Assembly: GCA_028278305.1 (NCBI GenBank)
Contig: JANQEP010000155.1
Location: 1 to 35,533, forward strand
Source: Candidatus Gastranaerophilales bacterium
Lineage (GTDB): Bacteria > Cyanobacteriota > Vampirovibrionia > Gastranaerophilales > UBA9971
Direction: 5' to 3'
DNA: 35,533 nucleotides
Positions 23,384 through 32,451 of the stretch are shown here, one piece after another (the first letter of the stretch is position 1; every line of letters begins with the position of its first letter). The notes beneath the pieces were generated by a model. The model searched no databases and was not told the origin of the DNA. It saw only the letters and a program-made list of their open reading frames with translations. A program made the translations under genes and the position numbers.

Positions 23384-24807
23384 TTATCTTGATCATAAAT
23401 ATATCTTTTCCTGCTTCCATCCGGCTCTATTACAGTTTTTTCAATTCCTTCATCAGTGTAGTTTTTGACCGTTATAGATCCTCCTACTTCTTTAATTATT
23501 TCTTTATCAACACCTGTAACCAATACTTCTTTATCTAAGAAATCTATTCCAGTCCTGGGATTATTGTCAGAATTTTCTAATATTCTAGTAAAATTAGGGG
23601 ATACCATAGTAGTTCTTACTACGTTTCCATCCGGGTTTTCCTCTACAACAAGACTCCCGCCACCTGTTAAATGAAATATGTCACTTCTTTTAACAGGTAA
23701 ATCACTTAATCGTAGATCAGGTGTTATCGATACTGCTGCTGTTGGTTTTGCTGGTGGAACTGGCGGAACCTCCCTATCACTATTAGTTGCAGCTGGTGGT
23801 GAAGCTGCTGGTCTGGTTCCCTCGTCAAGTGCGGTTGCTGGTGGAACTAATGGAGTTGGTCTTGCTGTTGGTGGGGGTGCTGTTCTTTCCGGCGCTGTTG
23901 GTCTTGGTGGTGGGGGTGGTGAAGCTGCCATGGCAGGATTAGACGTTGATGTACCTGTTGGAGCAGGTTGATCTATAGATCTGCCGGTATCTGTATTATC
24001 AGAGCCGAGGGGGTTCTTTGTTATTCTCGGTTCCCATCTCCCGTTATTAAGAATGTACTCTGTTATTTTATCGTTTTGGTCTCTAATTATTTTTGAGGTC
24101 GGTTCCCATTTATTATCATTATCATAATCAAAGTACATTTCTATTGATCCATCCGGGTGTTTAATTATTTTTTTGAACAGTGCCAGGTTTTCATCATTAT
24201 TTTTGTCAATATATTCTTCTATTACTCCGTATGGAGTTGTCACAACTCTCTTTACATTTTTATTCCCGGAATCATGGTATTTTGTAATTACTGCACCATC
24301 ATCCCTGCTGGCTTCTTCAGTTTTGCTATTGTCAATAATATCCTCAATTGTGTGATAGTTAAAATTATCTCTAAATCTGGGTGTGGTTGATCTGCCGGAT
24401 CCGGTTGCTGCCGGAACCGGTGGAGTTGGTCTAGCAGGCGCTGTTGGTCTTGCCTGCGGTGGAGCTGGCGGAGTTACCGCGCCAGGTGCGGATGATGTAA
24501 CTGTTGAGGTTGATTGACTTGAATATAGCGGTGTAAATTCATCGCCGCCGGTATTATAATTTAAGCTACCTCTGCCGTCCGGATTAAATATTGATGAATA
24601 CTTTCCTGGCTTCAGCGTTCTTGCAGCCTGGTTTCCATTGCAAGAACCTTCTTTACACATTCCCATTTTTTCCATGAATTTGTTTACCAGAGCCCATAAA
24701 GGTGTATTAGAATCTACTCCAAGCTGTAGGGTTACCTCACCCCGGTGCTTTTGAATAACTTCTCCTAATGTGTCTCCTGGCTTAAGTTCAAAACTAAAAG
24801 TTGACAT
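23332..24807 (-). CDS. LysM-like, Pro-rich PDG-repeat protein (split gene, N-terminal part)
   Basis: 491-residue frame beginning with a LysM-like module (residues 5-75: FELKPGDTLGEVIQKH to LKPGKYSSIFNPDG, with Cys51 and Cys56). Pro/Ala linkers follow (about 110-145 and 280-350). Between and after them are beta-type repeats with a PDG turn: VTTPYGVIEEYIDKNND, HPDGSIEMYFDYDNDNKWEP, EPDGSRKRYIYDQDKWVP. No classical signal peptide is seen. AGAGGG lies 9 bases before the ATG. The frame ends in GEQQRQHNPHHQ, out of the family pattern. A -1 shift near the run of five C (about 23343-23347) would join it to the next frame, giving about 735 residues. It may be a surface or cell-wall-associated protein. 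Confidence 0.72.
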   Translation of the reverse strand: MSTFSFELKPGDTLGEVIQKHRGEVTLQLGVDSNTPLWALVNKFMEKMGMCKEGSCNGNQAARTLKPGKYSSIFNPDGRGSLNYNTGGDEFTPLYSSQSTSTVTSSAPGAVTPPAPPQARPTAPARPTPPVPAATGSGRSTTPRFRDNFNYHTIEDIIDNSKTEEASRDDGAVITKYHDSGNKNVKRVVTTPYGVIEEYIDKNNDENLALFKKIIKHPDGSIEMYFDYDNDNKWEPTSKIIRDQNDKITEYILNNGRWEPRITKNPLGSDNTDTGRSIDQPAPTGTSTSNPAMAASPPPPPRPTAPERTAPPPTARPTPLVPPATALDEGTRPAASPPAATNSDREVPPVPPAKPTAAVSITPDLRLSDLPVKRSDIFHLTGGGSLVVEENPDGNVVRTTMVSPNFTRILENSDNNPRTGIDFLDKEVLVTGVDKEIIKEVGGSITVKNYTDEGIEKTVIEPDGSRKRYIYDQDKWVPAGEQQRQHNPHHQ

Positions 24808-25057
24808 CCCTATAATCCCTCTTTTTCCCCTAAAATTAACTACAATACTTTTCTCTTTATAATATTTATATTAATATAAAAACAAACACAATAAAAAAAT
24901 TGCTATATTTTTATAATTTTTATTAAAATTTTTGATATGACTCTTAAAAAGGTGTAGCGGTAATTTATAAATTAATAATTGTAACAAGTTTGAAAAAAAG
25001 ATAAATTTTAACAACAAATCTAATTTTCAGGGAAGTTATGTATTCAGAGAGTAAAGT

Positions 25058-25444
25058 ATGAAAGGGCATAAAGTGAACAATTTAAGTTTCGGCAGAGTTA
25101 CGATTACTGAAAATAATCCTAAAATTCTTGGACAAATAAATCAATATGTTAATGAATATAAAAAACTTAATGAAAAAGGAAGATTTACAGTAGCTAATAC
25201 CATAGTTGTCACAGGCAAGACGCTTAATTATGAAAGATCAATGATGGAATATGTTCATTTCAGATTAAGGGAGGCAAGCAAGAAGTCCTCAAAAGTTCAG
25301 GTCAAATTGGATTATATTATACAACACCCTGATAAAGAAGTACCTGTCTCAGAGGATATAACATTAGCTAGACTGGCTGAACGTATGGCAAAAATGTCCC
25401 TACATCACAGAATTCTAGGACAAACAATAGTACCAGAAAAATAA
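25058..25444 (+). CDS. Hypothetical protein
   Basis: 128-residue protein I do not recognise. The start has only AGAGAG upstream. The N-terminus contains NNLSFGRVTI, then an amphipathic helix (PKILGQINQYVNEYKKLNEK), beta strands (RFTVANTIVVTG; KVQVKLDYIIQHP) and a helical end with Met/Ala (ARLAERMAKMSLHHRILGQ). It is basic, with no signal peptide. It sits between the divergent Pro-rich repeat gene and guaA, 75 bases before guaA on the same strand. A shared transcript with guaA is possible but the gap has room for a promoter. Confidence 0.65.
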   Translation: MKGHKVNNLSFGRVTITENNPKILGQINQYVNEYKKLNEKGRFTVANTIVVTGKTLNYERSMMEYVHFRLREASKKSSKVQVKLDYIIQHPDKEVPVSEDITLARLAERMAKMSLHHRILGQTIVPEK

Positions 25445-25519
25445 TTTTGTAAATTGTGCATAGAAACCCTATTTGTAGTATATTATTAGAATTGGATTGA
25501 TAAAAACGGGTATACTGCA

Positions 25520-27076
25520 ATGACTGTCGCAACAGCTCTGGACAAGATTTTAATACTGGATTTCGGGTCGCAATACACCCAGCTTATCGCCAGAAGAATC
25601 CGGGAGCACGGCGTTTACTGCGAAATCCATCCTTTTAACCATTCACTTGAAGAAATAAAACAGTTTAACCCCCATGGAATCATTTTATCAGGCGGACCTT
25701 CAAGTGTTTATGACCCGAATGCGCCTCTGTGCAATAAAGAACTTTTTGAGCTAAACATCCCTATCCTCGGAATATGTTATGGCATGCAGTTTATGTCACA
25801 TTGCCTCGGCGGAAAGGTTGAGTATTCCGCAAAAAGGGAATACGGCAGGGCGCATATAGAAATTGTCGAGGAAAACAACCTGTTTGCGGGCATGGAAAAT
25901 CCCGGAAAACTTCCTGTCTGGATGAGCCATGGCGATAAAGTATGCTCAATTCCTGAAGGGTTCAGGCTGTCTGCACGCACTGAAAACTGCGACTTTGCCG
26001 CTGTATACCATCCCGAAAAGAAGTTTTACGGAGTACAGTTTCATCCTGAGGTTGTGCATACTAATGAGGGCATGAAAATTCTTGGTAATTTTGTTTTCAG
26101 AATCTCAAAATGTAATCCAAACTGGAATATGAAGAGTTTTATAGAAACAAAAACCAGGGAAATAAAGGAACTGGTCGGTAATAAAAACGTAATCTGCGGA
26201 TTAAGCGGAGGTGTGGATTCTTCAGTAGCTTCCGTGCTGATTCATAATGCCATAGGCGACCGGTTAAAGTGCATTTTTGTTAATAACGGGCTTTTACGGG
26301 CTAATGAGGCTGAAAAAGTCCGGCGGGTCTTCAGGGAATATTACCGGATCGACCTGATTTATGTTGATGTCCGGGACAGGTTCTTAGCCGGATTAAAAGG
26401 AATTACAGACCCGGAGCAAAAACGTAAAATCATTGGCAGGGAATTTATAAAAGTTTTTGAAGAAGAATCATCAAAAGTGGAAAATGCAGAATTCCTGGCA
26501 CAGGGAACACTTTATCCTGACGTTATAGAAAGTGTTTCTTTTAAAGGACCGTCCGCAACCATAAAAAGCCATCATAATGTAGGCGGGCTGCCGGAAAAAA
26601 TGAACCTTAAGCTGTTAGAGCCTTTCAGGGAACTTTTTAAAGATGAAGTCAGGCTGGTCGGAAAAGAGCTTGAAATGCCTGATGAAATCATAAACAGGCA
26701 TCCGTTCCCGGGTCCCGGTCTTGGAATCAGGGTTCTTGGCGAAGTTACGGAGCAGAGGCTGGATATTCTCAGAAAAGCTGACACCATAGCCCTTGAGGAA
26801 ATCAAGAAAGCCGGGCTTTATAACGATATATGGCAGGCATTTACAGTGCTGCTGCCCGTAAAATCCGTAGGGGTTATGGGCGATGAGCGCACTTACGAGA
26901 ATACCGCCGCTCTCAGGATGGTCGAGAGTGTCGATGGAATGACCGCTGATTGGGCGAAGGTTCCTTATGAAGTTTTGGGCATAATTTCCAACAGAATTAT
27001 TAATGAAGTTAGCGGCATAAACCGGGTAGTTTATGATATTTCCTCAAAACCCCCGGGCACTATTGAATGGGAATAA
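25520..27076 (+). CDS. guaA: GMP synthase (glutamine-hydrolysing)
   Basis: Converts XMP to GMP using ATP and glutamine. The 518-residue product is the normal two-domain form. It has a class I glutaminase domain with catalytic Cys86 in GICYGMQF and His175/Glu177 in [10 protein letters not shown]. Then comes the ATP-pyrophosphatase domain with the P-loop SGGVDSS at 229-235, and the C-terminal dimer domain ending PPGTIEWE. The start ATG at 25520 has a poor ribosome-binding site. It completes the IMP-to-GMP route begun by guaB. No insertion or truncation. Confidence 0.97.
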   Translation: MTVATALDKILILDFGSQYTQLIARRIREHGVYCEIHPFNHSLEEIKQFNPHGIILSGGPSSVYDPNAPLCNKELFELNIPILGICYGMQFMSHCLGGKVEYSAKREYGRAHIEIVEENNLFAGMENPGKLPVWMSHGDKVCSIPEGFRLSARTENCDFAAVYHPEKKFYGVQFHPEVVHTNEGMKILGNFVFRISKCNPNWNMKSFIETKTREIKELVGNKNVICGLSGGVDSSVASVLIHNAIGDRLKCIFVNNGLLRANEAEKVRRVFREYYRIDLIYVDVRDRFLAGLKGITDPEQKRKIIGREFIKVFEEESSKVENAEFLAQGTLYPDVIESVSFKGPSATIKSHHNVGGLPEKMNLKLLEPFRELFKDEVRLVGKELEMPDEIINRHPFPGPGLGIRVLGEVTEQRLDILRKADTIALEEIKKAGLYNDIWQAFTVLLPVKSVGVMGDERTYENTAALRMVESVDGMTADWAKVPYEVLGIISNRIINEVSGINRVVYDISSKPPGTIEWE

Positions 27077-27112
27077 TTTTAAAATGCGTAAGTTTTTATT
27101 GTTTACCCCTTA
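27075..27112 (+). repeat. Intergenic repeat A, copy 2
   Basis: AATTTTAAAATGCGTAAGTT followed by TTTATTGTTTACCCCTTA, directly after the guaA stop codon (one base overlap). One of four copies of the family in the window, three of them at the 3' ends of plus-strand genes. Confidence 0.65.
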
Positions 27113-27211
27113 AAAATAATTAAAATTTGAAAATTTATTATAAACTTTATACTATTATCTATATTCAGTCCGAAAATTTTTTAAAGTGAAATTTTAGTAT
27201 AGGAGATAACA

Positions 27212-27607
27212 TTGCAAGAACCTGGCAGTCGTGACCTTGCCTGTATTATCGCCAGAATAATGGATAACAAGCTGGCTAAAAATATAGATATATTGAATAT
27301 TGCCAATATTTCGATTATTGCAGACTATTTTGTACTCTGCAGCGCAACCTCCAACGTACAGGTCAGAACCCTTTCCGGTAATATTTCAGAAATTTTAAAA
27401 AAACTATACGGCAGGATTCCTCTAAAAGAGGAAACGGATTCAAAAAACAGGTGGCATTTACTTGATTATGGAGATGTTGTGGTACATATAATGCATTATG
27501 AAGAAAGACAATATTATGCACTGGAAAAATTCTGGAATCATGCCTGCAAAATCAGCACTGATGAGTGGATGGAAGAGACTAAGGATTTAAGTTTTGAAAA
27601 TATTTAA
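27212..27607 (+). CDS. rsfS: Ribosomal silencing factor RsfS
   Basis: Binds ribosomal protein uL14 and blocks subunit joining in poor nutrient conditions. The 131-residue product has the family hallmarks ADYFVLCSATSNVQVRTLSG, RWHLLDYGDVVVHIM and RQYYALEKFWNHA. It begins with TTG, with AGGAG at 27201-27205 at normal spacing; no in-frame ATG occurs upstream. A possible promoter TTGAAA (27127-27132) with TATACT (27148-27153) has a short 15-bp spacer. It precedes the bL25 gene, giving a small ribosome-related group. Confidence 0.94.
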   Translation: MQEPGSRDLACIIARIMDNKLAKNIDILNIANISIIADYFVLCSATSNVQVRTLSGNISEILKKLYGRIPLKEETDSKNRWHLLDYGDVVVHIMHYEERQYYALEKFWNHACKISTDEWMEETKDLSFENI

Positions 27608-27640
27608 CCTGAATGATAGGTTAGTTATTTTTAAAAATTC

Positions 27641-27722
27641 CTTAAAATTTATAGAAAAGAGGCGCGCGGGTGGGGATTTTTGAAAAATTTTAAAATGCGT
27701 AAGTTTTTATTCTTTACCCTTT
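27641..27722 (+). repeat. Composite intergenic repeat (C then A)
   Basis: AAAATTTATAGAAAAGAGGC then GCGCGGGTGGGGATTTTTGA (27643-27682) resembles repeat C at about 10807-10842. It runs straight into repeat A, with TTTTAAAATGCGTAAGTTTT followed by TATTCTTTACCCTTT (27686-27722). The fusion, like that at 9004-9057, suggests that the repeats travel as interchangeable modules. Confidence 0.55.
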
Positions 27723-27756
27723 ATTTACTGTTTGCCTGTTTCTCACTTTAAAAAGG

Positions 27757-27786
27757 TTGGCATGGTTTGTTTGTTTGAAATATAAT
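27757..27786 (+). promoter_or_regulatory. Promoter for rplY
   Basis: TTGGCA (27757-27762) and TATAAT (27781-27786) with an 18-bp spacer. Transcription would begin near 27793, giving a leader of nearly 90 bases that contains the hairpin at 27805-27825. Confidence 0.6.
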
Positions 27787-27804
27787 TTTAAACTGTCTAT
27801 CTAT

Positions 27805-27825
27805 AAACCATTTTTAATGGTTTTT
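27805..27825 (+). terminator. Hairpin with T-tail in rplY leader
   Basis: AAACCATT (27805-27812), loop TTT, AATGGTTT (27816-27823), then two more T. It stands only about 12 bases after the predicted transcription start and 56 before the ATG. It could attenuate rplY, or terminate rsfS transcripts. Confidence 0.35.
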
Positions 27826-27880
27826 AAATTCTCTCAGGTAAGAGTCAATAATATTTAAAAAACACATAAAGGAGAAGACA

Positions 27881-28486
27881 ATGGCAAAAAACACTTTTAT
27901 TGCTCAGGAAAGAAATGATTCGCTAAATCCAAGACAACTTAGAAGCTCAGGCAAACTTCCTGCAACTCTCTACGGGAAAGATTCTGAATCTCTTTCTCTT
28001 GAGCTTGATACCAGGGAATTTATAAATGCCTATAAAAAGGATAAAAACGCAATTTTTACTATAAAAGTAGGTAAAGAATCCTTTGATTCAGTCATTAAAA
28101 AAGTTCAGATCAAAACTGTCAAAGATGATATTTTAAATGTGGAATTTCAAAAGATCAGAAGCGACGCTAAAATTAAAATGATTATTCCGGTGGAAGTAAC
28201 AGGTGAATCCCCTGCGGTAAAAGCAGGAGGAAACCTTATAACAAACTTAACTGAAATAGAAGTCGAATGTCTTCCTGCTAATATTCCTTCTGTAATTCAG
28301 ATTGATATTTCCCACATAGAAAATATGGATGAAGCAATCAGCTTAAGTGATGTAAAATTCCCTGAAGGCGTAGAACCCACGGGAAGTCCGGATACAGCGG
28401 TATTAAGAGTAAGCTCACCGGCGGAAGTTGAAACAACCCAAGAAGAGGCTGCAGAAACAAATCCGGAGGAAACTGCCCGGGAATAA
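27881..28486 (+). CDS. rplY: 50S ribosomal protein bL25 (CTC form)
   Basis: Binds 5S rRNA in the large subunit. The 201-residue product is the longer general-stress (CTC) version. It has an N-terminal 5S-binding domain (residues 1-92; NPRQLRSSGKLPATLYGKDS, FDSVIKKVQIKTVKDDILNV then EFQKI) and a C-terminal beta domain (about 98-185; IIPVEVTGESPAVKAGGNL). An acidic tail (ETTQEEAAETNPEETARE) closes it. AAAGGAG lies before the ATG. It follows rsfS on the same strand with its own promoter. Confidence 0.96.
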   Translation: MAKNTFIAQERNDSLNPRQLRSSGKLPATLYGKDSESLSLELDTREFINAYKKDKNAIFTIKVGKESFDSVIKKVQIKTVKDDILNVEFQKIRSDAKIKMIIPVEVTGESPAVKAGGNLITNLTEIEVECLPANIPSVIQIDISHIENMDEAISLSDVKFPEGVEPTGSPDTAVLRVSSPAEVETTQEEAAETNPEETARE

Positions 28487-28609
28487 TTTTTTTAAGGGAA
28501 GCGACAGTAAAATACTGCCAAGATCGCTCATAGCTTGGATCATTCCTGGAAATGCCATAATGTAAATGTTTCAACAGTAAATATAAAAATTTTTGTAAAG
28601 GAAACATAA

Positions 28610-31600
28610 ATGATATGTCCTCGATGTAAGGAAAAAAATTCAGCGCAAGCCAGAGTCTGTCAAAGCTGCGGGCTTAAGCTAAAAACAATATGTCCGAGAT
28701 GCCGGGCGCCTAATAAACTGGGACAGCCGAAATGTACAAAATGTAATTTGACCCTTATAAGGTACTGTCCGCAATGTAAAGCTCCTAATTTTCCTAATGC
28801 AAAAAACTGCCGTAAATGTAGCGCTCAAATGCGGCAAAAAGCTTCTGCACAAGAGAAACTAAAAGTAACTGAACCGCAAAAAACAGTAACAGTGGAGCAA
28901 GTCGAATCAAATAAGCCCGCAAAAGAAACAGATGTTGAAAAAATTCCCAAAAAAACGGAACAGGTTGAAGAAATTTCGGAAATAGAGGTTATACAGGAAG
29001 CTACAGGACAGGAAATTCCGCCTCAAGAAGAACCTGCCCCCGTTGATTCCGCAACCGAGCCCTGCATTGAAAGCGCTAATCCTGATGAGGAAATACAGCC
29101 TGCTGACAATCATTTTAAAAAAGAACTCTCACGGGGTGAAGCAGCGGCATTTTTGCAGGAAATCATCTCCGGTTCTGATAAAGGCTGTTTAATAGGATTG
29201 TGCGCCCCGAACGGAATAGGAAAATCCACTATCACTTCTTCTTTAACCAGAAATGTAAAAGACAAACAGATTATCTGGGTAGTCGGACATTGCGAACCTG
29301 CTAAAAATAATATTCCCTACAGTTTTTTCAAGAACCTGATGTGCATACTTTTTGGAATTTCTGCTTTGAGTTCGGATAAAGAGGAAATTAAAAAATCAAT
29401 TAAAAAGACATTTGAAACTAATCTGGAAATAAGTGACGAAAAAGTCTTAAATATAGCCAATAGAATTCTTCTGAATGAGTATAAAGATTGTGAAGATAAT
29501 ATTGAAGCAAGTCATAATGCGGTTCAGCAGGCATTACAAAAGATCTTCCTGGCTCTGGAAAAGAAAGCTCCTATTGTATTGATTGTTGAAGATTTTGAGT
29601 TTATTGATAAAGCTTCTTTTGATTGTATAAAATACCTGCTGAAAAACGGTTTTCTGGGAAATAAAAATTTCCTGATAATAAATCATACTAACAATACGAA
29701 CCTGGCAGAATTTTTCCCTGAAGAAATTTCATCAAAACAATTCCTGCTCGTATTGCTTAAATATCTTAATAATGAAGAATTGAACAAAATTACTCTTAGC
29801 ATGCTGAATAATGAGAATATTTTACCTGATGAGCTGAAATATAAAATTTTCAGACAGTCAAAAGGATTGCCAATCTACGTTGAGCAGGCGTTGTGGTATC
29901 TTTTCCAGGTTGGCGCAATATATACCGACGCCCATGGACTAAGATTTAATCCCCGGTTCAAGGACATTGAAATTCCCTCTGATTTATTAGACCTCTTTGG
30001 TCACAGACTTGAAATGATTGACAGGGCTTCATTTGAAGCAGAAAAAATCATTTTTGCGTCTGCTGTATTCGGGTTTAAATTTATTCCCGGGTTTATCCAG
30101 GCAGTAACAGAAATTGAAAACCAGAAAATGAAAGAAGCCCTGGATCTTTTGGTAAATAACGGTATCTTTTCGGTTCTGGACCAGCAGGAATTCGCTTTCA
30201 AACATATTAACCTGTGGCAAATTGTTTTTGAAAAAGTAATGAGAGAGGGAAAAACCGGGGAAATAAGCTCAAAAATACTGTCAGTCCTGGAAAATAATAA
30301 AGTAGAACCCGACAGTGGTTTTCTTGCCAGGCTGGCAGAAAATACAGGCGATATCGAGAATATGACTTATTACTATAGCAAAGCCGCGCAGGAATCTTTT
30401 TTTCTCGGTGACAGCCTTACATATACAGAGAATCAGATTAAATTATATGAAAGAATTTCCTCCTCAAAACTGACTGAAGAGGAAAAAGAAGCGGCAAAAC
30501 TAAATATAAGCGAGCAGATAGGTAAGGTTAATTACGAACTAAACCCCCCAACAGCTGTTAAATATCTTTCTGAAACAATGAAAAGATACGAAGATGAAGG
30601 TAATAATGTAAAACTCATTGAATTATCCGGGTATTTATCAAAAAGTTACGAATTAATGGGTAATTTTATCGGGGTTCTGGAATGTGCGGAAAAAGCCGTA
30701 TCCCTGACAAAAAAACCGGAATCTTCCCTTGAAGTTATGCTTTTGGGGTTTCCCAAAATAGATGCAATTTTTAACCTGGGCAGACTACAGGAAGCAATAG
30801 TAACTTTGCAGGATGAAATTTTACCGTCTTTAAACAGGGCAGTTTCAAAAAACCAGGCTTTTCCCGGATTGAGTATAGGTGATCTTGAGATAATTGAGTA
30901 TGAAGCGGAGTATATCCTGGCAAAGGCGCTGACTTTCCAGGGGAACAAACAGGCAATTGAAGTTTTAGGCAGAATAGCAGCAAAAGCGGAAAAAGAAAAC
31001 CAACAGGAATACGAGCTTAAAGCGTTATTGTGCCGGGCTTTATTTTCGTTAATACAGGGAAATCTCAATGTTTGTGAAAACATTCTGGGAAATATTGAAG
31101 AAAAAGGATTTTCTGTTAATCAATCAAATGAAACAATGCTGCAATGGTTTCTCATATCCGTTCTGTCAGATATGATGACGGCAAACTTTGAGCAGGCAAG
31201 AAATCTTTGCTATTCAGCGTTATCATTAGCTGTAGAAAGCAGGGATTATAATCTTTTTTCCATTTTAAAACTTTTGAGCGGTTATTTTTGTCAACATTTT
31301 CAATATTATAAAAATGCTGTAACTATTTATGAGGAAACAGCAAACTATTGCTCAGAAACCAAAATGGCAACAGGTGCGCTTTATGCCTGGTATTTTGCCG
31401 CAGAAGCAGAATTAAGGACAGGAAACCCTGATAAAGCGGAGGAAATAGCCGACAGGGCGCTGGATGTATCCCAAAAACCTAATATAAATAATTTTATAAT
31501 AACTATAATTTTATCAAGGTTACTTGCTGAAATAAAAATAATAAAAGGTGATCTCGAGGGAGCACAGATTAATATTGAAAATGTATTAAACCTTGCTGAA

Positions 31601-31843
31601 GACAACGAGCTATATTATCCGCTGATAGAACTTTATATTACGCTTGGAAAAATTTACCAGGAAAGTGCTTCTGTGAAAAAAGAAAAAAGTGATTACGCAT
31701 GCAACTGTGCTTATAAAGCTTATTCAAAAGCTTATAATCTGGCTGAAAAGATTGAAAATGAATTTATTCTTCAAAAAGTTGTAAAAACACTTTCTAATCT
31801 GAACACTTTCTGCAAACTCTCAGGAATAACACTGGAAAAATAA
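28610..31843 (+). CDS. Triple zinc-ribbon P-loop ATPase with helical repeats (STAND-like)
   Basis: 1077-residue protein, probably a large signalling or scaffold ATPase. Three evenly spaced zinc ribbons open it, each CX2C-X10-CX2C: Cys 3, 6, 17, 20; 28, 31, 42, 45; 53, 56, 67, 70. A low-complexity acidic/Pro linker follows (about 80-170). The P-loop NTPase domain has Walker A-like APNGIGKST at 199-207 and a Walker B-like IVLIVEDFEFID at 322-333; CEPAKNNIPYSFFKNLM recalls the AAA/STAND domains of large transcription regulators and cyclases. From about residue 560 on, TPR-like helical repeats fill the rest. I see no cyclase, kinase or DNA-binding output domain, so the zinc ribbons may be the output or partner-binding part. 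AAAGGAA precedes the ATG. Confidence 0.85.
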   Translation: MICPRCKEKNSAQARVCQSCGLKLKTICPRCRAPNKLGQPKCTKCNLTLIRYCPQCKAPNFPNAKNCRKCSAQMRQKASAQEKLKVTEPQKTVTVEQVESNKPAKETDVEKIPKKTEQVEEISEIEVIQEATGQEIPPQEEPAPVDSATEPCIESANPDEEIQPADNHFKKELSRGEAAAFLQEIISGSDKGCLIGLCAPNGIGKSTITSSLTRNVKDKQIIWVVGHCEPAKNNIPYSFFKNLMCILFGISALSSDKEEIKKSIKKTFETNLEISDEKVLNIANRILLNEYKDCEDNIEASHNAVQQALQKIFLALEKKAPIVLIVEDFEFIDKASFDCIKYLLKNGFLGNKNFLIINHTNNTNLAEFFPEEISSKQFLLVLLKYLNNEELNKITLSMLNNENILPDELKYKIFRQSKGLPIYVEQALWYLFQVGAIYTDAHGLRFNPRFKDIEIPSDLLDLFGHRLEMIDRASFEAEKIIFASAVFGFKFIPGFIQAVTEIENQKMKEALDLLVNNGIFSVLDQQEFAFKHINLWQIVFEKVMREGKTGEISSKILSVLENNKVEPDSGFLARLAENTGDIENMTYYYSKAAQESFFLGDSLTYTENQIKLYERISSSKLTEEEKEAAKLNISEQIGKVNYELNPPTAVKYLSETMKRYEDEGNNVKLIELSGYLSKSYELMGNFIGVLECAEKAVSLTKKPESSLEVMLLGFPKIDAIFNLGRLQEAIVTLQDEILPSLNRAVSKNQAFPGLSIGDLEIIEYEAEYILAKALTFQGNKQAIEVLGRIAAKAEKENQQEYELKALLCRALFSLIQGNLNVCENILGNIEEKGFSVNQSNETMLQWFLISVLSDMMTANFEQARNLCYSALSLAVESRDYNLFSILKLLSGYFCQHFQYYKNAVTIYEETANYCSETKMATGALYAWYFAAEAELRTGNPDKAEEIADRALDVSQKPNINNFIITIILSRLLAEIKIIKGDLEGAQINIENVLNLAEDNELYYPLIELYITLGKIYQESASVKKEKSDYACNCAYKAYSKAYNLAEKIENEFILQKVVKTLSNLNTFCKLSGITLEK

Positions 31844-31898
31844 ACTTTTATACCGGTTTATGAATATTATTTTCATTTACAGTTATAACCCGCCGAGG

Positions 31899-31931
31899 AG
31901 TTTGGCAAAACGAGTCACCAAGTTTGGCAAA
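31899..31931 (+). repeat. Two direct copies of AGTTTGGCAAA
   Basis: AGTTTGGCAAA at 31899-31909 and 31921-31931, 22 bp apart, in the gap between the big ATPase gene and rplL. No nearby promoter explains them. They may be the trace of an old repeat. Confidence 0.35.
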
Positions 31932-31998
31932 TTCTGATTTTAAAAAATTCATATCTTTATTAATAAACGATACCTCTTAAAAATTTTGAATAAACAAT

Positions 31999-32034
31999 CT
32001 CAGCTCATCCCGGTTTTAAATGGGATGAGCTGAG
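31999..32034. terminator. Strong hairpin after rplL
   Basis: CTCAGCTCATCCC (31999-32011) and GGGATGAGCTGAG (32022-32034) form a perfect 13-bp stem with a 10-base loop. It starts 15 bases after the rplL stop on the minus strand, where the following sequence is only moderately T-rich. It also faces the end of the convergent ATPase gene and could serve both. Confidence 0.75.
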
Positions 32035-32049
32035 AAAAAGAAATATTTT

Positions 32050-32424
32050 TTATTTGATTGAAATCTGAGCTCCGGCTGCTTCAAGCTTAGATTTAATTTC
32101 TTCTGCCTCTTCTTTTTTAATACCTTCTTTAACCGCTTTTGGTGCATTATCAACAAGTTCTTTAGCTTCTTTAAGCCCGAGTCCTGTAATTGCACGAACT
32201 TCTTTAAGAACGTTGATTTTATTTGCTCCGACGTTATCAAGAATTACGCTTACTTCAGATACTTCTTCCTCTTCTGCAGCGCCTGCTACGGCGGGTGCTG
32301 CTGCTATAGCCACAGGTGCTGCCGCTGATACGCCAAATTTTTCTTCCATTTTTTTCACGAGATCAGAAGCTTCTAATAATGTTAATCCTTCTATCTTTTC
32401 TAAAATTTCTTCTACTACTGCCAT
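32050..32424 (-). CDS. rplL: 50S ribosomal protein bL12
   Basis: Stalk protein that recruits translation factors. The 124-residue product has the N-terminal dimer domain ([20 protein letters not shown]), an Ala/Val-rich hinge ([20 protein letters not shown]) and the globular C-domain ([20 protein letters not shown] to ISIK). AAGGAG is before the ATG. It is 28 bases behind rplJ. rpoB, which commonly follows, is absent: a strong hairpin closes the unit. Confidence 0.98.
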   Translation of the reverse strand: MAVVEEILEKIEGLTLLEASDLVKKMEEKFGVSAAAPVAIAAAPAVAGAAEEEEVSEVSVILDNVGANKINVLKEVRAITGLGLKEAKELVDNAPKAVKEGIKKEEAEEIKSKLEAAGAQISIK

Positions 32425-32451
32425 TTGTTTTCTCCTTTTATCTTTACTAAC

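Noticed and set aside
22913-24390. Long plus-strand frames opposite the Pro-rich repeat gene
   Set aside because: They are the antisense shadow of a low-complexity coding region; they have no ribosome-binding sites and consist of Gly/Ala/Val runs.
31899-31931. Start of a CRISPR-like array (AGTTTGGCAAA twice)
   Set aside because: Only two 11-bp units, no palindromic repeat of array length, and no further units or cas genes.
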